Source: JAXGPF01 sp964463985 (GTDB lineage Bacteria > Verrucomicrobiota > Kiritimatiellia > JAAZAB01). From it: 42,197 nucleotides of DNA. Positions 24,009-32,078 of the stretch are shown piece by piece (the stretch's first letter is position 1; the number at the start of each line of letters is the position of its first letter). Below the pieces are notes generated by a model. That model did no database searches, was not told the origin of the DNA, and was given only the letters and a program-made list of their open reading frames with translations. The stretch lies in contig CAYXEK010000022.1 in assembly GCA_964463985.1 (NCBI GenBank), positions 1 to 42,197 on the forward strand, read 5' to 3'. Both the position numbers and the translations under genes were made by a program.

Positions 24009-25100
24009 TCACTCCGTGTTCCCCGGCGGCTGCGCCAGTATGTTCCCGAAAACCCGGCGGCAATAATCGCATTGATGGCACTGGTGTCCGCAAGTCGAGG
24101 TCCGTTCAAACCAGTCGGCGGGGAACCGGCGGTTATCCAGCATGGACGGCGCCAGGGCCGGCGCAAAGCCCGGCTCAAACAGGTTCAGCAGGTTGCCGTC
24201 ATATTGCCGGTTGGCATAGGCATGGATTACCAGGCGCGGCTTGGCATGCATGCGGGTTGCCAGCTTGAACGAGCGGCAAAGGCCGGCGTAATGTCCAATA
24301 TCTTCCGGCCGAATCCAATTGGCCTGCAGCAAAACATAACGGCGATCCGGCCGGCGCAGATATTTCCAGCAGATGTAAGGCGTCCAGCCTTCCATGTTGG
24401 CGGTTTCGTCAATCTCCTGCTCATGCGCCACCATGTTGTCGTGAAAAATCTGGCCCGGGCAATGATCCAGGCAGCCGCTGTTGGCCAGCAGGTGCAGGCG
24501 TTTGCCGGCGCCATCCGCCCACTCCTTCAACCGGGCCAGGTGTTCCAGGTTGCGGTTGAACTCGCGGCGGACGTAAAAACTGTCGAACAGATGCGCGGCG
24601 TATTCCATGCCGTTGACCGTCCCGATCTGCATGTTGACGGAAGCGCGTGTTTCAATTGCCGGGAAATGCTTTTTGACGATGTGGGCCACGGCGGGGGAAG
24701 CCGTCGTAACGACATCCGCGCCCTTGACGATTTCTTCCAGGCGCTCGAGAATCGAGCAAACCTGGTGTTCCAGGAATTGGCTGACGGCCCGGCCGCCGTA
24801 GCAATTCGCATTTAACAGCAAATCCAGCCGCACCCCCATCCCGCGGCAGGACTGGAGATCGGCTTCCATCCGCTGCTGGCCGCTCCAATCGGTGTATCCC
24901 CGGCGCCGGGTCAGCGCGGCTCGCCCGGAAGGCAGATCGGCCCAGGGGAAGTAGATTTCTCCAATTGCCGGCAGGTAATCGCGGACGATATCGGAAAAAT
25001 TTTCCTCGCCCGGGTCGGACAGCTGGTAGCCGACGGCGAAGCGGATGCCGTCGGCCGGCGCCGGGGGGATGGCTGCGGTATTGTCTGGCGGGGATTGCAT
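24009..25100 (-). CDS. Peptidase U32-like TIM-barrel protein with C-terminal cysteine cluster
   Basis: This 363-aa protein has the U32/collagenase-like barrel order: FAVGYQLSDPG, YLPAIGEIYFPW, LDLLLNANCYGG, VVTTASPAVAHIVKK, ASVNMQIGTVNGMEYA, LHLLANSGCLDHCPGQIFHDN. Its C-terminus carries TSTCGHQCHQCDYC. In U32 relatives UbiU, UbiV and RlhA, conserved cysteines hold a 4Fe-4S cluster for RNA or ubiquinone hydroxylation. The NSGCLDHCP and CGHQC motifs fit cluster binding, but true homology to those enzymes is only probable. ATG 25100 is the start; an upstream TTG is possible. It heads a minus-strand operon with the HTH-EIIA and SpoU genes. Confidence 0.68.
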   Translation of the reverse strand: MQSPPDNTAAIPPAPADGIRFAVGYQLSDPGEENFSDIVRDYLPAIGEIYFPWADLPSGRAALTRRRGYTDWSGQQRMEADLQSCRGMGVRLDLLLNANCYGGRAVSQFLEHQVCSILERLEEIVKGADVVTTASPAVAHIVKKHFPAIETRASVNMQIGTVNGMEYAAHLFDSFYVRREFNRNLEHLARLKEWADGAGKRLHLLANSGCLDHCPGQIFHDNMVAHEQEIDETANMEGWTPYICWKYLRRPDRRYVLLQANWIRPEDIGHYAGLCRSFKLATRMHAKPRLVIHAYANRQYDGNLLNLFEPGFAPALAPSMLDNRRFPADWFERTSTCGHQCHQCDYCRRVFGNILAQPPGNTE

Positions 25101-25214
25101 GCTTAGAGAAATATTCCCCGCGCCCGGCCATGTCAAGCCGGAAATACGAAATCAAAAACCGCTGGACTTTGCCGGATGCCGCGGTATGCTTATAAAGGCA
25201 AGGAAGAGCAACGC

Positions 25215-25643
25215 ATGCGCAAACGACTCAAACCGGCCGATTCCGCCACGCAGGTGCGCCTGCTGGCGGAACTGCATCGCGATCTCGAGCGCCGCCAGGG
25301 CGGCTATCGCGAACAGGCGCTGAAACTTTTGCCGCATGTCTGCGCCAGTTGCGGGCGGGCCTTCGAAGGACGGCGCCTGCGCGAACTCACCGTGCACCAC
25401 AAGGACCACAATTGGAAAAACAATCCGCCCGACGGCAGCAACTGGGAATTGCTCTGTCTCTATTGCCACGACCATGAGCATGAAAAATACAAGATGGCGG
25501 ATTACGCCACCGGCGCGCCGGAAAATCTTGAGCCGGCGCCGTCAATCTTTCAGCCATTCGCCGACCTTGACCAGCTCCCGGCCGCGCCGCCGGCCGGCAA
25601 ACCCGCCCAGCCGCCGGATGACAGCGGAGGCAGGCCCCGCTGA
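25215..25643 (+). CDS. yajD: YajD-type HNH endonuclease-fold protein
   Basis: This 142-aa protein matches the E. coli YajD pattern almost throughout: GGYREQALKLLPHVCASCGRAF, LRELTVHHKDHNWKNNPPDGSNWELLCLYCHDHEHEKY. It has the HNH ββα-metal motif (HH, N, H) and two CxxC zinc pairs. YajD's activity is not established. An AGGAAG stretch 8 bp before ATG 25215 supports that start; ATG 25176 would add 13 residues. A Pro-rich C-terminal tail follows FADLDQL. Confidence 0.87.
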   Translation: MRKRLKPADSATQVRLLAELHRDLERRQGGYREQALKLLPHVCASCGRAFEGRRLRELTVHHKDHNWKNNPPDGSNWELLCLYCHDHEHEKYKMADYATGAPENLEPAPSIFQPFADLDQLPAAPPAGKPAQPPDDSGGRPR

Positions 25644-25691
25644 ACCCATCGGCCAAGGCGATGCCTGCTGCCTGACGTTAACGGATGGATT

Positions 25692-27362
25692 ATGTATCAC
25701 CTGCTGATTTTTTTACGGAAGGATTGGGCATCACTGGCGAACGTTCTCCGTTCCGGACGGAGGCAATCCCGGTTCAAGCAGGCGTTCATTGCCTGTTTCG
25801 CGCTGGGATTGCTGGCCGGCTTGTGGCGGCTGTTCCTTGACGGCTTCCGTTTCATTTCCGCCCTGGGCGGCATGGGCGCGCTGCTGATCCAGCGGCTCTT
25901 TTCCCTTTTTTTCTTCAGCCTGGCGGTCATGCTCCTGGTTTCCAGCCTGATCACGGCATTTGCCGTGCTGTTCCGCGCGGCGGAAACCCCGCCGCTGATT
26001 TTATCGCCGGTGCCGCACGGACGGCGCATTCTGCATCAATGGCTGGAAATCACCCTGATCTCGGCCTGGGCGTTTTTTTTCATGATCGTGCCGTTTGTCG
26101 GCGCATTCGTCATGCACGAGCGCCTGCCGCTGCTTTTCATATTCTGGACCGGCCTGCTCTCATTGCCTTTTGTATTCCTCTGCTGCGCCGGCGGCGTGTT
26201 GTTGACGCTGGCGGCCGTCCGCTGGCTGCCGCGCCTGCATCCAGCCTGGCTGGGCATGGCGTTGGCAGGCGCGGCGGGCTGGTGGTGGTGGCGGAATGCC
26301 GCATCCGCGGCGCCGCCGCACGCGGATGAAGCCATCTTCATGCTGGCGCGCCTGATTCCCGGCCTGCGCCTGGCGGCCTATCCGCTCTGGCCCAGCCACT
26401 GGGTGGCGGAAGGCATCCTGGCGCTCAGCCGCGGAGATTGGGCGCGCGGCGCCGGTTTCTCGGCCGTGCTGTGCGCTAACCTGCTCCTGGCCGGCCTGCT
26501 GGTGGATCGCCTGGGCCAAGCCTGGTTTTACCAGGCATGGCAACGCACGCTGGCGCCGCGCCGGCGGCGGAGCGTCCGGCAGCCGGTTGAGCGCGCCTGG
26601 CCCGAAAACCTGCTGTGGTTTCTCCGGCAGGACTACCGGGCGCTGGTGTTGAAAGATTGGCGGCAGATGATGCGCGATCCGGTCCAATGGACTCAGGGGG
26701 CGGTGTTTTTCTGCCTGTTGGCAGTTTATTTTCTCAACTTACGCAACTTGAATTACCACCTGCTCACCCCGGTCTGGCGCAACCTCATCGCTTTTTTGAA
26801 TATCTTCAGCCTGGCGGCCATCATGAGTTCCTTCTGCTCGCGATTTGTCTATCCACAGATGAGCCTGGAAGGACATGGGTGCTGGATTCTGGGCCTGTCG
26901 CCGGTCAGCATGGGGCGGATCTTGCTGGTCAAATTTGCGGCCGCCTGGGCCGTCCTGCTGACCGTCGGCGCCGGCCTGTTGATTTTGTCCAGCACCCTGC
27001 TGAACGCGGCTTCCGGCGTGCGCGCCCTGACGGTAGCGCTGGCGGCGGCAATGTCGGCGGCATTCTGCGCCCTGGCGACCGGTTTGGGCGCGATCTTTCT
27101 GAATTTGCGCCAGCGCAATCCGGTGGTTATCCTTTCGGGATTCGGCGGCACGCTGAACCTGGCGTTGAGCCTGGCGTACATGATCGCCGCCATCCTGCCG
27201 TTTGCCGCATTGTATCATTGGTTTTACCTTGAGCGGCTGGATGTACTGGCCCTGCAACGCGGCCTCTGGGCAGCGGGCGCATGGCTGGCAGTCCTGACAT
27301 CGGCCGCCACGGCAGCGCCGCTGGCTCTGGCCCGGCGCAGCCTGCTGCATCGCGAGTATTAA
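25692..27362 (+). CDS. ABC-export-like polytopic membrane protein
   Basis: The 556-aa protein has about twelve hydrophobic segments in two groups, separated by a basic cytoplasmic region near residues 285-325 (QRTLAPRRRRSVRQPVERAW). The segment FVYPQMSLEGHGCWILGLSPVSMGRILLVKF resembles the conserved SLEG..FW.l..SP....il..K motif of putative ABC-2-type exporter permeases (ABC_export-like). No ATPase gene is adjacent, so an unlinked ATPase would be needed. It begins the long plus-strand run that includes the acetylation genes; co-transcription is uncertain because hairpins follow it. Confidence 0.65.
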   Translation: MYHLLIFLRKDWASLANVLRSGRRQSRFKQAFIACFALGLLAGLWRLFLDGFRFISALGGMGALLIQRLFSLFFFSLAVMLLVSSLITAFAVLFRAAETPPLILSPVPHGRRILHQWLEITLISAWAFFFMIVPFVGAFVMHERLPLLFIFWTGLLSLPFVFLCCAGGVLLTLAAVRWLPRLHPAWLGMALAGAAGWWWWRNAASAAPPHADEAIFMLARLIPGLRLAAYPLWPSHWVAEGILALSRGDWARGAGFSAVLCANLLLAGLLVDRLGQAWFYQAWQRTLAPRRRRSVRQPVERAWPENLLWFLRQDYRALVLKDWRQMMRDPVQWTQGAVFFCLLAVYFLNLRNLNYHLLTPVWRNLIAFLNIFSLAAIMSSFCSRFVYPQMSLEGHGCWILGLSPVSMGRILLVKFAAAWAVLLTVGAGLLILSSTLLNAASGVRALTVALAAAMSAAFCALATGLGAIFLNLRQRNPVVILSGFGGTLNLALSLAYMIAAILPFAALYHWFYLERLDVLALQRGLWAAGAWLAVLTSAATAAPLALARRSLLHREY

Positions 27363-27430
27363 TCCCGCCGGCGCGGGAGACTGATTCCTTGGCGAGGAAA
27401 AGACCGTGTGGGCATCCAGCGGGATTGCAG

Positions 27431-27504
27431 TGCCGAACGGCTTGCCCTGCGTAGCTTCAGCGCAGCAGGGCGTTCGGCATCCGGATTGCGCCACGCCGTG
27501 GCGC
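27431..27504 (+). repeat. Two tandem hairpins
   Basis: Hairpin A has TGCCGAACG (27431-27439) pairing with 27471-27479, and inside it CCCTGC (27445-27450) pairing with GCAGGG (27465-27470). Hairpin B has GCGCCAC (27488-27494) pairing with GTGGCGC (27498-27504), loop of three. GGATTGC occurs just before A (27422-27428) and inside the start of B (27483-27489). No T-run follows, so this is more REP-like than terminator-like. Confidence 0.65.
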
Positions 27505-27564
27505 TGCTACAGGGATGGAAAAGCGCGCTTGTGCCGGCGGCGCCGCTATGTTAAGTTGGATTTG

Positions 27565-28353
27565 ATGAGCATGAAAACCGAAAGCGTGTTGATTCAGGAT
27601 GAGATGGCCAAGTCCAAGTCCAAGCTGGCGCATTATTGCGACTTGATCATCGGCCGGCGCGGCTGGCGCCATTTGCTGCGTTATGAAACGACGCTCTGGC
27701 TATGCGCCATGACGCCGGGCGCCCTGGGTTTGTACCTGCGCTCCAAGTTGTATCCGCGCCTGCTGGGCAGTTGCGGACGCAATGCGGTTTTCGGCGTAAA
27801 CGTCACGCTCCGGCATCCGCACAAAATCCACCTCGGCGACAACGTGATCATTGACGACAACTGCATGCTGGATGCCAAGGGGCTGGACAACCAGGGCATC
27901 CGCATCGGCAACGGTGTTTTTCTGGGGCGCAATTCCATCTTGAGCTGCAAAAACGGCGACATCGTGCTGGAAGACCGGGTAAACATCGGCTTTAACGCGG
28001 AGATATTTTCCGGCAACCGCGTTACCGTGGGCGCCGACACGCTCGTGGCGGCCTACTGTTATTTCATCGGCGGGGATCATGCCAGCGCCGATGCCGGCGC
28101 CGCCATTAACCGCCAGGGCACCACTGCCCGCGGCATTGCCGTCGGCCCGAATTGCTGGTTCGGCGCGGGCGCCATGATACTGGACGGCGTGGCCGTTGGC
28201 AACGACAGCATCATCGGCGCGGGCGCAGTGGTCACCCGGGATGTGCCTCCCGGTTCCGTAGCCGTGGGCGTGCCGGCCCGCGTAACGCGCAACCGGCTGG
28301 GCGGCGCGCGGAATGATTCCGCCCCCGCCGCACCGGCGCCCGCGGCCGGATAA
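27565..28353 (+). CDS. Hexapeptide-repeat (LbH) acyltransferase
   Basis: This 262-aa protein begins with a helical region (1-60). A left-handed beta-helix of the serine-O-acetyltransferase/maltose-acetyltransferase type covers about 70-240, with repeats such as IHLGDNVIIDDNCMLDA, IRIGNGVFLGRNSILSC, VNIGFNAEIFS, VTVGADTLVAAYCYFIGGDH, IAVGPNCWFGAGAMILDGVAVGNDSIIGAGAVVTRDVPPGSVAVGVPARV. This is the fold of O- or N-acyltransferases that act on sugars with acyl-CoA. ATG 27565 is preferred over a start at 27406, because the earlier frame only covers the hairpins. It may belong to the acetylation block that follows. Confidence 0.85.
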   Translation: MSMKTESVLIQDEMAKSKSKLAHYCDLIIGRRGWRHLLRYETTLWLCAMTPGALGLYLRSKLYPRLLGSCGRNAVFGVNVTLRHPHKIHLGDNVIIDDNCMLDAKGLDNQGIRIGNGVFLGRNSILSCKNGDIVLEDRVNIGFNAEIFSGNRVTVGADTLVAAYCYFIGGDHASADAGAAINRQGTTARGIAVGPNCWFGAGAMILDGVAVGNDSIIGAGAVVTRDVPPGSVAVGVPARVTRNRLGGARNDSAPAAPAPAAG

Positions 28354-28440
28354 TCAACCAACTTCCGGCGGGAGCATGCCCGCAGCCCGCATTGCTGCCG
28401 CAATCGGCGCACAATCCCCGCTGGCGAAAGCGATGATATT

Positions 28441-30600
28441 ATGGATCATGTAACCGACCAGCCGATCAATGGCACAATCCAGCGTATGATTGGCGCGGCA
28501 ATGCTGGCACTCGCGCTGCCATCAGCCGGCTGCGCGCCGGAGTCCATGGCGCCGCCAAGTTCCCCAGCGCCGGCGTCAGTCCGCGCGCCGGATGCCGCGG
28601 CGGATGCCGGCGCGCAATTGCGCAAATTGACCGGCGTGCATACGCGCGCGGTCTGGGTCCAGGACCTGGGCGACGGCACGGATACCGGCCTGGCATCCGG
28701 CAATCTGCGGCTGATGGGATTCGATTCGGATGATGGCCGGGGCGAACGCGCCATCCTGGACGAACCATCCAATTATGCCCGACCGCTGATCATGCCGCGG
28801 GGCGACCGCGTGGTTTTTTCGGACCGGCGCGCCCGCCGCATCATGCTCGTGCATTGGGACGGGACAGGGTTGCGCGCCATCCGGCCCGGCCTGGCCCTCG
28901 CCGTCTGGGCGGATGCCGACGGACGGGAATGGGTCTATTACGGCGAAGAACCCGGCATGCAGCGCCTGGTTCCAAAGGTTTACCGCTGCCTGGCGGATCA
29001 CCCGGCGGCAATGGAGCCGGTTTGGGAGCGGACGGCGGCGGGCTTGAACAATTTTCAAATTTCCTCTGACGGCCGGCGCGCCGGCGGAGTGTTCCCCTGG
29101 CCGGAATGCGGGATCGCGGAATTGCCCGACCGCGGACTGCGGATTTTCGGCAAGGGCTGTTATCCCGCGCTGGCGCCGGATGATAGCGGGCTGTTCTGGA
29201 TTTTTGACGGCGCGCATCGCAACCTGCTTTTTTTCCGGGCCGGCACGGATGAACGCTGGCGGGTGCCGATTAATTCCGCCCCGGAGATCGGCGGCTATGA
29301 AGTGTATTATCCGCGCTGGAGCAACCATGCCCGGTTCATGGTCATGACCGGACCGTTCAAGGTCGGCACCGGCGACAACCGCATTCGCGGCGGCGGCCTG
29401 GAAGTGGAAGTATACGCCGGGCGGTTCAGCGACGATTACCGGCGCGTGGAAACATGGCGCCGCTTGAGTTTCAACCGCCGGGGCGACTTCTACCCCGATC
29501 TCTGGGTGGCGCCCGCGCCCAAGGCGCCCGCCCCGGTGGCCGGCGCTGCTCCCGTTACCCCGGCGCCGGCGGAACCCGCTGAACCGCCGCCGCCCTGGCC
29601 GGCAGTCCGCGCCCGCCTGGAGTTCACCTGGGAGAACCGCGCGCGCCCGAATGAAATCGCCGGAACCGATGGCGCGGCATTGGTCTGCGGAGTGGAACCC
29701 GCCGGCCGCGCGCGCTATGGGCGGCATTACGAAATGCTGATTGATCGCGGCGCCTTTAAGGCGCTGCCTGCGGCCGCACGCCGCGCGCTGGCGGCATGCC
29801 GCAAGGCCGGAACCATGACGCTGGAACTGGTCGCCGTGCCTGCTGCCGGCGGACCGCGGCTGCCGGGCGTAATTTGCGCCATTGGCGCTGAAGGCCGACA
29901 TTGGAGCCTGCTGCTCGGGGAACGCAATGCGCGGCTGGCATGCCTGTTCCGGCGCAAGGGCGGCGCGCCCGGCGGAGAAATAGATCTCGGACCTCTGCCC
30001 CCGGACCGGCCGACGCACATATCTTTGAGTTATGACGCCGGCGCCTTGACCTGCCGGCTGAACGGAGCGGAAAGCTTTCGAACCAACCTGCTCGACGCGG
30101 ATTGGAACGGCTGGGAATCGGACATCCTCCAATTCGGCGCCGCGCCCGACAACAGCCTGAACTGGAGCGGCTTGATCGAAGGCGTAGCATTGTACAGCCG
30201 GGCATTGACCGCAAAGGAAGCGGCGCACAATTACCGGGCATATGCGCAAAAACTTGCGCGCCGCGCACCGCCGCCGCCCGCGGTTTTGGTGGACGCGCGC
30301 CTGACTGCCGCGCCGGACATTCCCACCCCGGCGGAAATCGCGCCTTACCGCCGCGCGTTGACAATAAACCATTATCGGCTGGTCCAGGCGCTGGACGGCG
30401 CGGAGTTTCCCGTGGAATTCCTGGTCGCCGAATGGGTCATTATGGACGGCGCCGTGCTGCCCGACGCCCGGCGGACGCCGGACCGGATTTACCGGCTGCG
30501 CCTGGAAAGTTTTGACGTCCATCCGGAACTGGAAGGCGAACGATTGATCATGGAAGGCGATGCCTGGGACTTGCCGATGTATTATACGCCGGATGCCTGA
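28441..30600 (+). CDS. Large lipoprotein with beta-propeller-like and LamG-like regions
   Basis: Function is not recognised. The N-terminus MIQRMIGAAMLALALPSAGC-like stretch ends in a Cys near residue 32, consistent with lipoprotein export, although the lipobox has Ser rather than Leu at -3. Residues ~80-350 contain TolB/WD-like beta units (LIMPRGDRVVFSDRRARRIMLVHWDG, FQISSDGRRAGG, YPALAPDDSGLFWIFDGAHRNLLFF, YYPRWSNHARFMVMTG). A Pro/Ala-rich linker follows (~355-395). Residues ~410-610 look like a concanavalin/LamG lectin fold (THISLSYDAGALTCRLNG, LIEGVALYSRALTAKEAAHNY). The end (~625-719) is a separate small domain. The MBOAT gene starts 23 bp after it. ATG 28486 is a possible alternative start. 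A role in holding the polymer to be acetylated is inference. Confidence 0.7.
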   Translation: MDHVTDQPINGTIQRMIGAAMLALALPSAGCAPESMAPPSSPAPASVRAPDAAADAGAQLRKLTGVHTRAVWVQDLGDGTDTGLASGNLRLMGFDSDDGRGERAILDEPSNYARPLIMPRGDRVVFSDRRARRIMLVHWDGTGLRAIRPGLALAVWADADGREWVYYGEEPGMQRLVPKVYRCLADHPAAMEPVWERTAAGLNNFQISSDGRRAGGVFPWPECGIAELPDRGLRIFGKGCYPALAPDDSGLFWIFDGAHRNLLFFRAGTDERWRVPINSAPEIGGYEVYYPRWSNHARFMVMTGPFKVGTGDNRIRGGGLEVEVYAGRFSDDYRRVETWRRLSFNRRGDFYPDLWVAPAPKAPAPVAGAAPVTPAPAEPAEPPPPWPAVRARLEFTWENRARPNEIAGTDGAALVCGVEPAGRARYGRHYEMLIDRGAFKALPAAARRALAACRKAGTMTLELVAVPAAGGPRLPGVICAIGAEGRHWSLLLGERNARLACLFRRKGGAPGGEIDLGPLPPDRPTHISLSYDAGALTCRLNGAESFRTNLLDADWNGWESDILQFGAAPDNSLNWSGLIEGVALYSRALTAKEAAHNYRAYAQKLARRAPPPPAVLVDARLTAAPDIPTPAEIAPYRRALTINHYRLVQALDGAEFPVEFLVAEWVIMDGAVLPDARRTPDRIYRLRLESFDVHPELEGERLIMEGDAWDLPMYYTPDA

Positions 30601-30623
30601 GGCCTGGATGATCAAGGAGCAGG

Positions 30624-32072
30624 ATGGTTTTCAGTTCGCATATCTTCATGTTTTATTTCCTGCCGGCGGCCCTGGCGCTCTATGCGCTGACGCCGCGCCG
30701 GGGGCGGCACCTGCTGCTGACGCTTGTCAGCTACGCCTTCTACGGCTGGTCAAATCCGCTTTTCGTCCTGCTTTTGCTGTTTTCCACGGCGGTGGATTAC
30801 ATCTGCGGCCTGGCTATAGCCTATGATGGATTCCGCTGGCGCGGCCGGCCGCCGCTGCCTTGCCCCGGCGGTTCCCGCAGCCGCCTTCAACGCCGCATGC
30901 TGACGCTGTCAATTGCCACCAACCTCGGACTGCTGGGCTTTTTCAAGTATTTCAACTTCGCCTCGGACAACGTGGCGGCGCTGGCGCAATGGCTGGGCGC
31001 GCCGGGCCTGGCGCCCGTGCTGCGGATCACTTTGCCGCTGGGCATCAGTTTTTACACCTTCCAATCCATGAGTTACACGATTGACGTGTTCCGGGGACAC
31101 GCGCGGGCCTTGCGTGATTTCACCGACTTCGCCTGCTTTGTCTCCATGTTTCCGCAACTGGTGGCCGGGCCGATCATCCGGTTTTCGGAACTGGCCGACC
31201 AGTTGCGCGGGCATCCGGTCACCCTGGAAAAATTCGCCCGCGGCGCGGCGTTTTTCAGCCTGGGCCTGGCCAAGAAAATCCTGCTGGCCAATCCCTGCGG
31301 CAAGGTGGCCGACACCGCCTTCGCCGCCGCCGGCTTGAGCGCGGCGGACGCCTGGTACGGCGTGACCGCCTATGCCTTCCAGATTTACTTCGACTTCAGC
31401 GGTTATTCCGATATGGCCATCGGTCTGGGGCTGATGCTCGGATTTGTCTTCCCCAAAAACTTCGATTCGCCCTATCGTTCCGAGTCCATCACGGAATTCT
31501 GGCGGCGCTGGCACATATCCCTCTCGTCCTGGCTCCGTGATTATCTTTACATCCCGCTTGGGGGCAGCCGCCTGGGCGCCGGCCGCACTTACCTCAACCT
31601 GATGCTGGTCATGCTGCTGGGCGGATTGTGGCACGGCGCAGCGTGGAATTTCGCGGTCTGGGGCGCCATCCATGGCGGGTGGCTGGCCCTTGAACGGCTG
31701 GCCGGCAAGACCAGCTTTTACGGGCATCTCCCCCGGCCGGCCCGGGTTGGGATCACTTTCCTGATCGTCCTGATCGCCTGGGTGTTTTTCCGCGCCGCGG
31801 ATTTGCCGGCGGCCGGGCGCTACCTGGCCTGCATGTTCGGCGGGGGCGGCGGCCAGCCTAACGCCTGGCTGGTGCGCGGCATCATAAGGCAACCCTATTA
31901 CCTCGGGGTAACTCTTACGGCAGCGCTGGTAGTCTGGCTGGCGCCGCAAACATGGGATTGGTCGCGCGCCATGGGCTGGGGCAAAGCCGCCGCGGCGGCG
32001 GCGCTGCTCCTGCTGGCCGCGGCGGTGCTGGCCACGCAGGCTTATAATCCATTCATTTACTTTATTTTTTAA
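30624..32072 (+). CDS. MBOAT-family O-acyltransferase (AlgI/PatA/DltB-like)
   Basis: This 482-aa integral membrane protein has about eleven helices. It begins MVFSSHIFMFYFLPAALALYAL, typical of AlgI-type proteins. Family motifs are GISFYTFQSMSYTIDVFRG, FPQLVAGPIIRFSEL, FQIYFDFSGYSDMAIGLGLMLGF, FPKNFDSPYRSESITEFWRRWHISLSSWLRDYLYIPLGGSR and the catalytic-histidine segment LGGLWHGAAWNFAVWGAIHG. It passes acyl groups, usually acetyl, across the inner membrane to a periplasmic transferase. AAGGAG at 30614-30619 is its Shine-Dalgarno. The two SGNH proteins downstream are the expected partners. Confidence 0.93.
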   Translation: MVFSSHIFMFYFLPAALALYALTPRRGRHLLLTLVSYAFYGWSNPLFVLLLLFSTAVDYICGLAIAYDGFRWRGRPPLPCPGGSRSRLQRRMLTLSIATNLGLLGFFKYFNFASDNVAALAQWLGAPGLAPVLRITLPLGISFYTFQSMSYTIDVFRGHARALRDFTDFACFVSMFPQLVAGPIIRFSELADQLRGHPVTLEKFARGAAFFSLGLAKKILLANPCGKVADTAFAAAGLSAADAWYGVTAYAFQIYFDFSGYSDMAIGLGLMLGFVFPKNFDSPYRSESITEFWRRWHISLSSWLRDYLYIPLGGSRLGAGRTYLNLMLVMLLGGLWHGAAWNFAVWGAIHGGWLALERLAGKTSFYGHLPRPARVGITFLIVLIAWVFFRAADLPAAGRYLACMFGGGGGQPNAWLVRGIIRQPYYLGVTLTAALVVWLAPQTWDWSRAMGWGKAAAAAALLLLAAAVLATQAYNPFIYFIF

Positions 32073-32078
32073 AACGCC

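Noticed and set aside
27406..27564. N-terminal extension of the hexapeptide acyltransferase
   Set aside because: The extra 53 codons only translate the two hairpins; the protein proper begins at 27565.
28576..30615. 679-codon open frame on the minus strand
   Set aside because: It is opposite the lipoprotein gene. The + frame has a signal peptide, sensible domains and a following Shine-Dalgarno; the antisense frame has low-complexity Arg/Gln/Ala content.
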